Shown: in pieces, positions 15,701-32,300 of the stretch
Position numbering within the stretch: position 1 is the stretch's first letter
How the letters are laid out: the number at the start of each line of letters is the position of its first letter
Origin: Halictus rubicundus
Lineage: Eukaryota > Arthropoda > Insecta > Hymenoptera > Halictidae
Direction of reading: 5' to 3'
DNA: 64,000 nt
NCBI RefSeq assembly: GCF_050948215.1
Contig: NW_027488901.1
Span: 62,001-126,000 of the forward strand
Translations under genes and position numbers: made by a program
The notes under the pieces: generated by a model
What the model was told of the DNA's origin: nothing
Databases searched by the model: none
The model's input: only the letters and a program-made list of their open reading frames with translations

Positions 15701-18700
15701 GGATAGGATAGAGATTAGGATAGGATAGATGATATTATACGATAGAGGACATTATAGGACAGAGGAAACGATATTATAGAGGATAGGATAGGATAGAGGA
15801 TAGGATAGGATAGAGGATAGGATAGGATAGAGGATAGGATAGGATGGAGGATAGGATAGGATAGAGGATAGGATAGGATAGAGGATAGGATAGGATAGAG
15901 GATGGGATGGGATAAAGAATACGATATTATAGAGGATAGGATAGGATAGGATAGAGGATATGATCGGATAGAGAATAGGATAGGATAGTGGATAGGATAG
16001 GATAGAGGATAGGATAGGATAGGATAGAGGATAGGATAGGATAGAGGATAGGATAGGATAGAGGATAGGATAGGATAGAGGATAGGATAGGATAGAGGAT
16101 AGGATAGGATAGAGGATAGGATAGGATAGAGGATAGGATAGGATAGAGGATAGGATAGGATAGAGGATAGGATAGGATAGAGGATAGGATAGGATAGAGG
16201 ATAGGATAGGATAGAGGATAGGATAGGATAGAGGATAGGATAGGATAGAGGATAGGATAGGATAGAGGATAGGATAGGATAGAGGATAGGATAGGATAGA
16301 GGATAGGATAGGATAGAGGATAGGATAGCATAGCGGAAAGGGTAGGATAGAGGATAGGATCGGGGATTGGATAGGATAGGGGATTGGATAGTATAGAGGA
16401 CAGGAGACGATAGAGGATAGGATAGGATAGAGGATAGAATAGGATAGAGGATAGGATAGGATAGGGGACAGGATACGATAGAGGATAGGATAGGATAGAG
16501 AATAGGATATAGGATTGGATAGGATAGAGGATAGGATACGATAGAGGATAGGATAGGATAGGATAGAGATTAGGATAGGATAGATGATATTATAGGATAG
16601 AGGACATTATAGGACAGAGGAAACGATATTATAGAGGATAGGATAGGATAGAGGATAGGATCGGATAGAGGATAGGATAGGGGATTGGATAGGATAGAGG
16701 ATAGGATTCGATAGAGGACAGGATAGGATAGGATGGCGGAAAGGTTAGGATAGAGTGTAGAATAGGACAGAGGATAAGATAGGATAGAGGATAGGATAAG
16801 TTAGAGGATAGGATAGGATAGATGATAGGATAGAGGATTGGATAGGATAGAGGATACGATAGGGGATTGGATCGGATACAGGAGAGGATACGGTAGAGGA
16901 TAGGATAGGATAGGATAGAGAATAGGATAGGATAGATGATATTATAGGATAGAGGACAGGATGGGATAGAGGATAGGATAGGATAGAGGATAGGATAGGT
17001 TAGAGGATAGGATAGGATAGAGGATAGCATAGGATAGAGGATAGGATAGGATAGAATATAGGATAGGATAGAGGATAGGATAGGATAGAGGATAGGATAG
17101 GATAGGGGATAGGATAGGATAGAGGATAGAATAGGATAAAGGTTTGGATAGGATAGAGGACAGGAGACGATAGAGGATAGGATAGGATAGAGGATAGAAT
17201 AGGATAGAGGATAGGATAGGATAGGGGATAGGATACGATAGAGGATAGGATAGGATAGAGAATAGGATATTGAATTGGATAAGATAGAGGATAGGATACG
17301 ATAGAGGATAGGATAGGATAGGATAGAGAATAGGATAGGATAGATGATAATATAGGATAGAGGACATTATAGGACAGAGGAAACGATATTATAGAGGATA
17401 GGATAGGATAGAGGATAGGATAGGATAGAGGATAGGATAGGATAGAGGATAGGATAGGATAGAGGATAGGATAGGATAGAGTATAGGATAGGATAGAGGA
17501 TAGGATATAATAGAGGATAGGATACGATAGACGATAGGATATGATAGACGATAGGATAGGATAGAGGATAGGATAGGATAGAGGATAGGATAGGATAGAG
17601 GATAGGATAGGATAGAGGATAGGGCATTGGATAGGTAAGAGGATAGGATAGGATAGAGTATAGGATAGGATGCAGAATAGGATAGGATAGGTGATAGGAT
17701 AGGATAGAGGATAGGGCATTGGATAGGTAAGAGGATAGGATAGGATAGAGGATAGGATAGGATAGAGGATAGGATAGGATAGAGGATAGGATAGGATAGA
17801 GGATAGGATAGGATAGAGGATAGGATAGGATAGAGGATAGGATAGGATAGAGGATAGGATAGGATAGAGGATAGGATAGGATAGAGGATAGGATAGGATA
17901 GAGGATAGGATAGGATAGAGGATAGGATAGGATACAGGATAGGATAGTATAGAGGATAGGATAGGCTAGAGGATAGGATAGGATAGAGGATAGGATAGGA
18001 TAGAGGATAGGATAGGATAGAGGATGGGATGGGATAAAGGATACGATATTATAGAGGATAGGATAGGATAGGATAGAGGATAGGATAGGATAGAGGATAG
18101 GATAGGATAGAGGATAGGATAGGATAGAGGATAGGATAGGATAGAGGATAGGATAGGATAGAGGATAGGATAGCATAGCGGAAAGGGTAGGATAGAGGAT
18201 AGGATCGGGGATTGGATAGGATAGGGGATTGGATAGTATAGAGGACAGGAGACGATAGAGGATAGGATAGGATAGAGGATAGAATAGGATAGAGGATAGG
18301 ATAGGATAGGGGACAGGATACGATAGAGGATAGGGTAGGATAGAGAATAGGATATAGGATTGGATAGGATAGAGGATAGGATACGATAGAGGATAGGATA
18401 GGATAGGATAGAGATTAGGATAGGATAGATGATATTATAGGATAGAGGACATTATAGGACAGAGGAAACGATATTATAGAGGATAGGATAGGATAGAGGA
18501 TAGGATCGGATAGAGGATAGGATAGGGGATTGGATAGGATAGAGGATAGGATTCGATAGAGGACAGGATAGGATAGGATGGCGGAAAGGTTAGGATAGAG
18601 TGTAGAATAGGACAGAGGATAAGATAGGATAGAGGATAGGATAAGTTAGAGGATAGGATAGGATAGATGATAGGATAGAGGATTGGATAGGATAGAGGAT

Positions 18701-21700
18701 ACGATAGGGGATTGGATCGGATACAGGAGAGGATACGGTAGAGGATAGGATAGGATAGGATAGAGAATAGGATAGGATAGATGATATTATAGGATAGAGG
18801 ACAGGATGGGATAGAGGATAGGATAGGATAGAGGATAGGATAGGTTAGAGGATAGGATAGGATAGAGGATAGCATAGGATAGAGGATAGGATAGGATAGA
18901 ATATAGGATAGGATAGAGGATAGGATAGGATAGAGGATAGGATAGGATAGGGGATAGGATAGGATAGAGGATAGGATAGGATAAAGGTTTGGATAGGATA
19001 GAGGACAGGAGACGATAGAGGATAGGATAGGATAGAGGATAGAATAGGATAGAGGATAGGATAGGATAGGGGATAGGATACGATAGAGGATAGGATAGGA
19101 TAGAGAATAGGATATTGAATTGGATAAGATAGAGGATAGGATACGATAGAGGATAGGATATGATAGGATAGAGAATAGGATAGGATAGATGATAATATAG
19201 GATAGAGGACATTATAGGACAGAGGAAACGATATTATAGAGGATAGGATAGGATAGAGGATAGGATAGGATAGAGGATAGGATAGGATAGAGTATAGGAT
19301 AGGATAGAGGATAGGATATAATAGAGGATAGGATACGATAGACGATAGGATATGATAGACGATAGGATAGGATAGAGGATAGGATAGGATAGAGGATAGG
19401 ATAGGATAGAGGATAGGATAGGATAGAGGATAGGGCATTGGATAGGTAAGAGGATAGGATAGGATAGAGTATAGGATAAGATGCAGAATAGGATAGGATA
19501 GGTGATAGGATAGGATAGAGGATAGGGCATTGGATAGGTAAGAGGATAGGATAGGATAGAGGATAGGATAGGATAGAGGATAGGATAGGATAGAGGATAG
19601 GATAGGATAGAGGATAGGATAGGATAGAGGATAGGATAGGATAGAGGATAGGATAGGATAGAGGATAGGATAGGATAGAGGATAGGATAGGATAGAGGAT
19701 AGGATAGGATAGAGGATAGGATAGGATAGAGGATAGGATAGGATAGAGGATAGGATAGGATACAGGATAGGATAGTATAGAGGATAGGATAGGCTAGAGG
19801 ATAGGATAGGATAGAGGATAGGATAGGATAGAGGATAGGATAGGATAGAGGATGGGATGGGATAAAGGATACGATATTATAGAGGATAGGATAGGATAGG
19901 ATAGAGGATAGGATAGGATAGAGGATAGGATAGGATAGAGGATAGGATAGGATAGAGGATAGGATAGGATAGAGGATAGGATAGGATAGAGGATAGGATA
20001 GCATAGCGGAAAGGGTAGGATAGAGGATAGGATCGGGGATTGGATAGGATAGGGGATTGGATAGTATAGAGGACAGGAGACGATAGAGGATAGGATAGGA
20101 TAGAGGATAGAATAGGATAGAGGATAGGATAGGATAGGGGACAGGATACGATAGAGGATAGGATAGGATAGAGAATAGGATATAGGATTGGATAGGATAG
20201 AGGATAGGATACGATAGAGGATAGGATAGGATAGGATAGAGATTAGGATAGGATAGATGATATTATAGGATAGAGGACATTATAGGACAGAGGAAACGAT
20301 ATTATAGAGGATAGGATAGGATAGAGGATAGGATCGGATAGAGGATAGGATCGGATAGAGGATAGGATAGGGGATTGGATAGGATAGAGGATAGGATTCG
20401 ATAGAGGACAGGATAGGATAGGATGGCGGAAAGGTTAGGATAGAGTGTAGAATAGGACAGAGGATAAGATAGGATAGAGGATAGGATAAGTTAGAGGATA
20501 GGATAGGATAGATGATAGGATAGAGGATTGGATAGGATAGAGGATACGATAGGGGATTGGATCGGATACAGGAGAGGATACGGTAGAGGATAGGATAGGA
20601 TAGGATAGAGAATAGGATAGGATAGATGATATTATAGGATAGAGGACAGGATGGGATAGAGGATAGGATAGGATAGAGGATAGGATAGGTTAGAGGATAG
20701 GATAGGATAGAGGATAGCATAGGATAGAGGATAGGATAGGATAGAATATAGGATAGGATAGAGGATAGGATAGGATAGAGGATAGGATAGGATAGGGGAT
20801 AGGATAGGATAGAGGATAGGATAGGATAAAGGTTTGGATAGGATAGAGGACAGGAGACGATAGAGGATAGGATAGGATAGAGGATAGAATAGGATAGAGG
20901 ATAGGATAGGATAGGGGATAGGATACGATAGAGGATAGGATAGGATAGAGAATAGGATATTGAATTGGATAAGATAGAGGATAGGATACGATAGAGGATA
21001 GGATAGGATAGGATAGAGAATAGGATAGGATACATGATAATATAGGATAGAGGACATTATAGGACAGAGGAAACGATATTATAGAGGATAGGATAGGATA
21101 GAGGATAGGATAGGATAGAGGATAGGATAGGATAGAGGATAGGATAGGATAGAGTATAGGATAGGATAGAGGATAGGATATAATAGAGGATAGGATACGA
21201 TAGACGATAGGATATGATAGACGATAGGATAGGATAGAGGATAGGATAGGATAGAGGATAGGATAGGATAGAGGATAGGATAGGATAGAGGATAGGGCAT
21301 TGGATAGGTAAGAGGATAGGATAGGATAGAGTATAGGATAGGATGCAGAATAGGATAGGATAGGTGATAGGATAGGATAGAGGATAGGGCATTGGATAGG
21401 TAAGAGGATAGGATAGGATAGAGGATAGGATAGGATAGAGGATAGGATAGGATAGAGGATAGGATAGGATAGAGGATAGGATAGGATAGAGGATAGGATA
21501 GGATAGAGGATAGGATAGGATAGAGGATAGGATAGGATAGAGGATAGGATAGGATAGAGGATAGGATAGGATAGAGGATAGGATAGGATACAGGATAGGA
21601 CAGTATAGAGGATAGGATAGGCTAGAGGATAGGATAGGATAGAGGATAGGATAGGATAGAGGATAGGATAGGATAGAGGATGGGATGGGATAAAGGATAC

Positions 21701-24700
21701 GATATTATAGAGGATAGGATAGGATAGGATAGAGGATAGGATAGGATAGAGGATAGGATAGGATAGAGGATAGGATAGGATAGAGGATAGGATAGGATAG
21801 AGGATAGGATAGGATAGAGGATAGGATAGGATAGAGGATAGGATAGGATAGAGGATAGGATAGGATAGAGGATAGGATAGGATAGGATAGAGGATAGGAT
21901 AGGATAGAGGATAGGATAGGATAGAGGATAGGATAGGATACAGGATATCATAGGATACAGGATATCATAGGATAGAGGATAGGATAGGATAGAGGATAGG
22001 ATAGGATAGAGGATAGGATAGGATGGAGGATAGGATAGGATAGAGGATAGGATAGGATAGAGGATAGGATAGGATAGAGGATAGGATAGGATAGAGGATA
22101 GGATAGGATAGAGGATAGGATAGGATAGAGGATAGGATAGGATAGAGGATAGGATAGGATAGAGGATAGGATAGGATAGAGGATAGGATAGGATAGAGGA
22201 TAGGATATGATAGAGGATAGGATAGGATAGAGGATAGGATAGGATAGAGGATAGGATAGCATAGCGGAAAGGGTAGGATAGAGGATAGGATCGGGGATTG
22301 GATAGGATAGGGGATTGGATAGTATAGAGGACAGGAGACGATAGAGGATAGGATAGGATAGAGGATAGAATAGGATAGAGGATAGGATAGGATAGGGGAC
22401 AGGATACGATAGAGGATAGGATAGGAGAGAATAGGATATAGGATTGGATAGGATAGAGGATAGGATACGATAGAGGATAGGATAGGATAGGATAGAGATT
22501 AGGATAGGATAGATGATATTATAGGATAGAGGACATTATAGGACAGAGGAAACGATATTATAGAGGATAGGATAGGATAGAGGATAGGATAGGATAGAGG
22601 ATAGGATAGGATAGAGGATAGGATAGGATGGAGGATAGGATAGGATAGAGGATAGGATAGGATAGAGGATAGGATAGGATAGAGGATGGGATGGGATAAA
22701 GGATACGATATTATAGAGGATAGGATAGGATAGGATAGAGGATATGATCGGATAGAGAATAGGATAGGATAGTGGATAGGATAGGATAGAGGATAGGATA
22801 GGATAGAGGATAGGATAGGATAGAGGATAGGATAGGATAGAGGATAGGACAGGATAGAGGATAGGATAGGATAGAGGATAGGATAGGATAGAGGATAGGA
22901 TAGGATAGAGGATAGGATAGGAAAGAGGATAGGATAGCATAGCGGAAAGGGTAGGATAGAGGATAGGATAGGATAGAGGATAGGATAGCATAGCGGAAAG
23001 GGTAGGATAGAGGATAGGATCGGGGATTGGATAGGATAGGGGATTGGATAGTATAGAGGACAGGAGACGATAGAGGATAGGATAGGATAGAGGATAGAAT
23101 AGGATAGAGGATAGGATAGGATAGGATAGAGATTAGGATAGGATAGATGATATTATAGGATAGAGGACATTATAGGACAGAGGAAACGATATTATAGAGG
23201 ATAGGATAGGATAGAGGATAGGATAGGATAGAGGATAGGATAGGATAGAGGATAGGATAGGATGGAGGATAGGATAGGATAGAGGATAGGATAGGATAGA
23301 GGATAGGATAGGATAGAGGATGGGATGGGATAAAGGATACGATATTATAGAGGATAGGATAGGATAGGATAGAGGATATGATCGGATAGAGAATAGGATA
23401 GGATAGTGGATAGGATAGGATAGAGGATAGGATAGGATAGAGGATAGGATAGGATAGAGGATAGGATAGGATAGAGGATAGGATAGGATAGAGGATAGGA
23501 TAGGATAGAGGATAGGATAGGATAGAGGATAGGATAGGATAGAGGATAGGATAGGAAAGAGGATAGGATAGCATAGCGGAAAGGGTAGGATAGAGGATAG
23601 GATAGGATAGAGGATAGGATAGCATAGCGGAAAGGGTAGGATAGAGGATAGGATCGGGGATTGGATAGGATAGGGGATTGGATAGTATAGAGGACAGGAG
23701 ACGATAGAGGATAGGATAGGATAGAGGATAGAATAGGATAGAGGATAGGATAGGATAGGGGACAGGATACGATAGAGGATAGGATAGGATAGATAATAGG
23801 ATATAGGATTGGATAGGATAGAGGATAGGATACGATAGAGGATAGGATAGGATAGGATAGAGATTAGGATAGGATAGATGATATTATAGGATAGAGGACA
23901 TTATAGGACAGAGGAAACGATATTATAGAGGATAGGATAGGATAGAGGATAGGATCGGATAGAGGATAGGATAGGGGATTGGATAGGATAGAGGATAGGA
24001 TTCGATAGAGGACAGGATGGGATAGGATGGCGGAAAGGTTAGGATAGAGTGTAGAATAGGACAGAGGATAAGATAGGATAGAGGATAGGATAAGTTAGAG
24101 GATAGGATAGGATAGATGATAGGATAGAGGATTGGATAGGATAGAGGATACGATAGGGGATTGGATCGGATACAGGAGAGGATACGGTAGAGGATAGGAT
24201 AGGATAGGATAGAGAATAGGATAGGATAGATGATATTATAGGATAGAGGACAGGATGGGATAGAGGATAGGATAGGATAGAGGATAGGATAGGTTAGAGG
24301 ATAGGATAGGATAGAGGATAGCATAGGATAGAGGATAGGATAGGATAGAATATAGGATACAATAGAGGATAGGATAGGATAGAGGATAGGATAGGATAGG
24401 GGATAGGATAGGATAGAGGATAGGATAGGATAAAGGTTTGGATAGGATAGAGGACAGGAGACGATAGAGGATAGGATAGGATAGAGGATAGAATAGGATA
24501 GAGGATAGGATAGGATAGGGGATAGGATACGATAGAGGATAGGATAGGATAGAGAATAGGATATTGAATTGGATAAGATAGAGGATAGGATACGATAGAG
24601 GATAGGATAGGATAGGATAGAGAATAGGATAGGATAGATGATAATATAGGATAGAGGACATTATAGGACAGAGGAAACGATATTATAGAGGATAGGATAG

Positions 24701-25600
24701 GATAGAGGATAGGATAGGATAGAGGATAGGATAGGATAGAGGATAGGATAGAGGATTGGATAGGATAGTGGATACGATAGGATAGAGGATAGGATAGAGA
24801 ATAGGATAGGATAGAGGAGACGATAGGCGATTGGATCGGATACAGGATAGGATACGGTAGAGGATAGGATAGGATAGGATAGAGAATAGGATAGGATAGA
24901 TGATATTATAGGATAGAGGACAGGATGGGATAGAGGATAGGATAGGATAGAGGATAAGATAGGATAGAGGATAGCATAGGATAGACGATAGGATAGGATA
25001 GAGGATAGGATAGGATAGAGGATAGGATAGGATAGAGGATAGGATAGGATAGGGGAAAGGATAGGATAGAGGATAGGATAGGATAAAGGTTTGGGTAGGA
25101 TAGAGGATAGGATAGGATAGAGGATAGGATAGGATAGAGGATAGGATAGGTTAGAGGATAGGATAGGATAGAGGATAGCATTGGATAGAGGATAGTATAG
25201 GATAGAGGATAGGATAGGATAGAGGATAGGGTAGGATAGAGGATAGGATAGGATAGAGGATAGGATAGGATAGGATAGAGGATAGGATAGGATAGGATAG
25301 AGGATAGGATAGGATAGAGGATAGGGTAGGATAGAGGATAGGATAGGATAGAGGATAGGATAGGATAGAGGATAGGATAGGATAGGATAGAGGATAGGAT
25401 AGGATAGATGATATTTGTGGGATAGAGGATAGGATAGGATAGAGGATAGGATAGGATAGAGGATAGGATATAATAGAGGATAGGATAGGATAGACGATAG
25501 GATATGGTAGACGATAGGGTAGGATAGAGGATAGGATAGGATAGAGGATAGGATAGGATAGAGGGTAGGATAGGATAGAGGATAGGATAGAGGATAGCAT
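12700..25600 (+). repeat. Higher-order repeat block with about 1.85-kb period
   Basis: The marker GGCGGAAAGGTTAGG occurs at 14717, 16735, 18580, 20425 and 24029, giving spacings of 2018, 1845, 1845 and 3604 bp. The word GGATGGGATGGGATAAAG(G/A)ATACG marks the same cycle near 12.77, 13.16, 13.87, 15.90, 18.02, 19.85, 21.68, 22.68 and 23.32 kb. Long runs of perfect 17-mers separate the marker-rich parts. No gene is visible. Confidence 0.85.
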
Positions 25601-26354
25601 ACAGGATAGGATAGAGGATAGGATAGAGGATAGGATAGGATAGAGGATAGGGTCGGATAGAGGATAGGATAGGATAGAGGATAGGATAGGATTGAGGATA
25701 GGATAGAGGATAGGATAGGATAGAGGATAGGATAGGATAGAGGATTGGATAGGATAGGATAGAGGATTGGATAGGATAGGATAGAGGATTGGATAGGATA
25801 GAGGATAGGATAGGATAGAGGATAGGATAGGATAGAGGATAGGATCGGATAGAGGATAGGATAGGATAGAGGATAGGATAGGATTGAGGATAGGATAGAG
25901 GATAGGATAGGATAGAGGATAGGATAGGATAGAGGATTGGATAGGATAGGATAGAGGATTGGATAGGATAGGATAGAGGATTGGATAGGATAGAGGATAG
26001 GATAGGATAGAGGATAGGATAGGATAGAGGATAGGATAGGATAGAGGATAGGATAGGATAGAGGATAGGATAGGATAGAGGATAGGATAGGATAGAGGAT
26101 AGGATAGGATAGAGGATAGGATAGGATAGAGGATAGGATAGGATAGAGGATAGGATAGGATAGAGGATAGGATAGGATAGAGGATAGGATAGGATAGAGG
26201 ATAAGATAGGATAGAGGATAGGATAGGATAGAGGATAGGATAGGATAGAGGATAGGATAGGATAGAGGATAGGATCGGATAGAGGATAGGATAGGATAGA
26301 GGATAAATTGGATAGAGGATAGGATAGGATTGAGGATAGGATATAGGATTGGAT
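25600..26354 (+). repeat. Simple satellite segment between higher-order blocks
   Basis: Mostly plain 17-mers with recurring GGATTGG and GGATTGAGG variants (for example 25740-25800 and 25930-25990) and few other changes. It separates the 1.85-kb family from the 6.4-kb family. Nothing else is visible. Confidence 0.8.
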
Positions 26355-29300
26355 AGGATAGAGGATATTATACGATAGAGGATAGGATAGGATAGGATAG
26401 AGAATAGGATAGGATAGATGATATTATAGGATAGAATACATTATAGGACAGAGGAAACGATATTATAGAGGATAGGATAGGATAGAGGATAGGATCGGAT
26501 AGAGGATAGGATAGGGGATTGGATAGGATAGAGGATAGGATTCGATAGAGGACAGGATTGGATAGGATGGCGGAAAGGATAGGATAGAGTATAGAATAGG
26601 ACAGAGGATAAGATAGGATAGAGGATAGGATAAGTTAGATGATAGGATAGGATAGAGGATAGGATAGGGGATTGGATAGGATAGAGGATAGGATAGGATT
26701 GAGGATAGGATAGGAAAGAGGATAGGATAGGAAAGAGTTTCGGATAGGGTAGATGATGTTATAGGAAAGAGGATAGGATATGATAGCGGATACGATATTA
26801 TAGATAATAGGATAGGATGGAGGATCGGGAAGGATAGGATAGAGGATTGGATGGGGTCGAGGATAGTGACGATAGAGGATAGGATAGGGGATTGAATAGG
26901 ACAGAGGACAGGAGACGATAGAAGGTACGATAGGATAGAGGATAGGGTAGGAGAGGACAGAAGATAGGATAGCATAGAGGATAGAATTGAGGATAGGATA
27001 GGATAGAATATAGGTTAGGATAAAGAATAGGATAGGATAGATGATATTATAGGATAGAGGATAGTATATGATAGAGGATACGATATTATAGAGGATAGGA
27101 TAGGATAGAGGATAGGATGGGATAGAGGATAGGGTAGGATAGATGGTAGGATAGGATAGAGGACAGGATAGGTTAGAGGATAGGATAGGGGATTGGATAG
27201 GATAGAGGATAGGAGACGATAGAGGATAGGATAGGGTATTGGATAGGATAGAGGATAGGATAGGAATGAGGATAGGATAGGTTAGAGGCTAGGATAGGAT
27301 AGAGGATAGGATATAATACAGGATATGATAGGATAGAGGATAGGATAGGATAGCCGATAGGATAGGATGGAGTATAGGATAGGGGATTGGATAGGATAGA
27401 GGATAGGATATAATACAGGATATGATAGGATAGAGGATAGGATAGGATAGCGAATAGGATAGGATATAGGATTGGATAGGATAGAGGATAGGATATGATA
27501 GAGGATAGAATAGGATAGGATAGAGAATAGGATAGGGGATTGGATAGGATAGAGGACAGGAGACGATAGAGGATAGGATAGGATAGAGGATAGGATAGGA
27601 TAGCCGATAGGATAGGATGGAGTATAGGATAGAATTGAAGATAGGATAGGGTTGAGGATAGGATAGGATAGAGGATAGGATAGTATAGAGAATAGGATAG
27701 GATAGGGAATATGATAATGTATATGATATTATAGGATAGAGGATAGGATATGATAGAGGATAGGATATGATAGAGGATACGATATTTATAGGATAGGATA
27801 GGATAGAGGATCGGATATGATAGAGGATTGGATAGGATAGAGGATAGGATCGGATAGAGAATAGGATAGTGCATTGGATAGGATAGAGGATAGGATAGGA
27901 TAGAGGATATGATAGGATAGATGATAGGATAGGATTGAGGATAGGATAGGATAGAGTATAGAATAGGATATAGGACAGGATAGGATAGAGGATAGGATAG
28001 GATAGAGGATAGGATAGGATAGAGGATAGGATAGGATAGGATAGAGTGTAGGATAGGATAGAGGATAGGATAGAGGATAGGATACGATGGAGGATAGGAT
28101 AGGATAGAGGATAGGATAGGATAGAGGATAGGATAGGATAGAGGATAGGATAGAGGATAGGATACAGGATAGGATAGAGGATAGGATAGGATAGAGGATA
28201 GGATAGGATAGAGGGTAGGATAGGATAGAGGATAGGATAGGATTGAGGATAGGATAGAGGATAGGATAGGATAGAGGATAGGATAGGATAGAGGATAGGA
28301 TAGGATAGAGGATAGGATAGGATAGAGGATAGGATAGGATAGAGGATAGGATAGGATAGAGGATAGGATAGGATAGAGGATAGGATAGGATAGAGTATAG
28401 GATAGGATAGAGGATAGGATAGGATAGAGGGTAGGATAGGATAGAGGATAGGATAGAGGATAGGATACAGGATAGGATAGAGGATAGGATAGAGGATATG
28501 ATAGAGGATAGGATAGGATAGAGGATAGGATCGGATAGAGGATAGGATAGGATAGAGGATAGGATAGGATTGAGGATAGGATAGAGGATAGGATAGGATA
28601 GAGGATAGGATAGGATAGTGGATAGGATAGGATAGAAGATAGGATAGGATAGAGGATAGGATAGGATAGAGGATAGGATAGGATAGAGGATAGGATAGGA
28701 TAGAGGATAGGATAGGATAGAGGATAGGATAGGATAGAGGATAGGATAGGATAGAGGATAGGATAGGATAGAGGATAGGATAGGATAGAGGATAGGATAG
28801 GATTGAGGATAGGATAGGATAGAGGATAGGATAGGATAGAGGATAGGATAGGATAGAGGATAGGATAGGATAGAGGATAGGATAGGATAGAGGATAGGAT
28901 AAGATAGAGGATAGGATAGGATAGAGGATAGGATAGGATAGAGGATAGGATAGGATTGAGGATAGGATATAGGATTGGATAGGATAGAGGATTGGATAGG
29001 ATAGAGGATATTATAGGATAGAGGATATGATAGGATAGCGGATAGGATAGGATGGAGTATAGAATAGAATTGAGGATAGGATAGGATAGAATATAGGATA
29101 GGATATAAAGAATATTATAGGATAGATGATATTATAGGATAGAGGATAGAATATGATAGAGGATACGATATTATAGAGCATAGGATAGGATAGAAGATAG
29201 GATGGGATAGAGGATAGGGTAGGATAGAGGGTAGGATAGGATAGAGGACGGGATAGGTTAGAGGATAGGATAGGGGATTGGATAGGATAGAGGATAGGAG

Positions 29301-32300
29301 ACGATAGAGGATAGGATAGGGTATTGGATAGGATAGAGGATAGGATAGGAATGAGGATAGGATAGGATAGAGAATGGGATAGGATAGACAATAGGATAGG
29401 ATAGAGGATAGCACAGAGAATAGGATAGTATAGAGGATATGATAGGGGATTGGATAGGATAGAGGATAGGATAGGATTGAGGATAGGATAGGAAAGAGGA
29501 TAGGATAGGAAAGAGATTCGGATAGGGTAGATGATGTTATAGGAAAGAGGATAGGATATGATAGCGGATACGATATTATAGATAATAGGATAGGATGGAG
29601 GATCGGGAAGGATAGGATAGAGGATAGGATAGAGGATTGGATGGGGTCGAGGATAGTGACGATAGAGGATAGGATAGGGGATTGAATAGGATAGAGGACA
29701 GGAGACGATAGAAGGTACGATAGGATAGAGGATACTGTAGGAGAGGACAGAAGATAGGATAGCATAGAGGATAGAATTGAGGATAGGATAGGATAGAATA
29801 TAGGTTAGGATAAAGAATAGGATAGGATAGATCATATTATAGGATAGAGGATAGTATATGATAGAGGATACGATATTATAAAGGATAGGATAGGATAGAG
29901 GATAGAATGGGATAGAGGATAGGGTAGGATAGATGGTAGGATAGGATAGAGGACAGGATAGGTTAGAGGATAGGATAGGTTAGAGGCTAGGGTAGGATAG
30001 AGGATAGGATATAATACAGGATATGATAGGATAGAGGATAGGATATGATAGAGGATACGATATTTATTGGATAGGATAGGATAGAGGATCGGATAAGATA
30101 GAGGATTGGATAGGATAGAGGATAGGATCGGATAGAGAATAGGATAGGATAGAGGATAGGATAGGGTAGAGGATAGGATAGGATAGAGGATAGGATAGGA
30201 TAGAGGATAGCATAGGATAGAGGATAGGATAGGATAGAGGGTAGGATAGGATAGAGGATAGGATAGAGGATAGGATACAGGATAGGATAGAGGATAGGAT
30301 AGAGGATAGGATAGGATAGAGGATAGGATCGGATAGAGGATAGGATAGGATAGAGGATAGGATAGAGGATAGGATAGGATAGAGGATAGGATAGGATAGA
30401 GGATAGGATAGGATAGAAGATAGGATAGGATAGAGGATAGGATAGGATAGGATAGAGGATAGGATAGGATAGAGGATAGGATAGGATAGAGGATAGGATA
30501 GGATAGAGGATAGGATAGGATAGAGGATAGGATAGGATAGAGGATAGGATAGGATAGAGGATAGGATAGGATTGAGGATAGGATAGGATAGAGGATAGGA
30601 TAGATTAGAGGATAGGATAGGATAGAGGATAGGATAGGATAGAGGATAGGATAGGATAGAGGATAGGATAGGATAGAGGATAGGATAGGATAGAGGATAG
30701 GATAGGATAGAGGATAGGATAGGAAAGAGGATAGGATAGGAAAGAGATTCGGATAGGGTAGATGATGTTATAGGAAAGAGGATAGGATATGATAGCGGAT
30801 ACGATATTATAGATAATAGGATAGGATGGAGGATCGGGAAGGATAGGATAGAGGATAGGATAGAGGATTGGATGGGGTCGAGGATAGTGACGATAGAGGA
30901 TAGGATAGGGGATTGAATAGGATAGAGGACAGGAGACGATAGAAGGTACGATAGGATAGAGGATAGGGTAGGAGAGGACAGAAGATAGGATAGCATAGAG
31001 GATAGAATTGAGGATAGGATAGGATAGAATATAGGTTAGGATAAAGAATAGGATAGGATAGATCATATTATAGGATAGAGGATAGTATATGATAGAGGAT
31101 ACGATATTATAAAGGATAGGATAGGATAGAGGATAGAATGGGATAGAGGATAGGGTAGGATAGATGGTAGGATAGGATAGAGGACAGGATAGGTTAGAGG
31201 ATAGGATAGGTTAGAGGCTAGGGTAGGATAGAGGATAGGATATAATACAGGATATGATAGGATAGAGGATAGGATATGATAGAGGATACGATATTTATTG
31301 GATAGGATAGGATAGAGGATCGGATAAGATAGAGGATTGGATAGGATAGAGGATAGGATCGGATAGAGAATAGGATAGGATAGAGGATAGGATAGGGTAG
31401 AGGATAGGATAGGATAGAGGATAGGATAGGGTAGAGGATAGCATAGGATAGAGGATAGGATAGGATAGAGGGTAGGATAGGATAGAGGATAGGATAGAGG
31501 ATAGGATACAGGATAGGATAGAGGATAGGATAGAGGATAGGATAGGATAGAGGATAGGATCGGATAGAGGATAGGATAGGATAGAGGATAGGATAGAGGA
31601 TAGGATAGGATAGAGGATAGGATAGGATAGAGGATAATATAGGATAGAAGATAGGATAGGATAGAGGATAGGATAGGATAGGATAGAGGATAGGATAGGA
31701 TAGAGGATAGGATAGGATAGAGGATAGGATAGGATAGAGGATAGGATAGGATAGAGGATAGGATAGGATAGAGGATAGGATAGGATAGAGGATAGGATAG
31801 GATAGAGGATAGGATAGGATAGAGGATAGGATAGGATAGAGGATAGGATAGGATAGAGGATAGGATAGGATAGAGGATAGGATAGGATAGAGGATAGGAT
31901 AGGATAGAGGATAGGATAGGATAGAGGATAGGATAGGATTGAGGATAGGATAGGATAGAGGATAGGATAGATTAGAGGATAGGATAGGATAGAGGATAGG
32001 ATAGGATAGAGGATAGGATAGGATAGAGGATAGGATAGGATAGAGGATAGGATAGGATAGAGGATAGGATAGGATAGAGGATAGGATAGGATAGAGGATA
32101 GGATAGAGGATAGGATACAGGATAGGATAGAGGATAGGATAGGATAGGGGATAGGATAGGATAGGATAGAGGGCAGGATAGGATAGAGGATAGGATAGAG
32201 GATAGGATAGGATAGAGGATAGGATAGGATAGTGGATAGGATAGGATAGAAGATAGGATAGGATAGAGGATAGGATAGGATAGAGGATAGGATAGGATAG

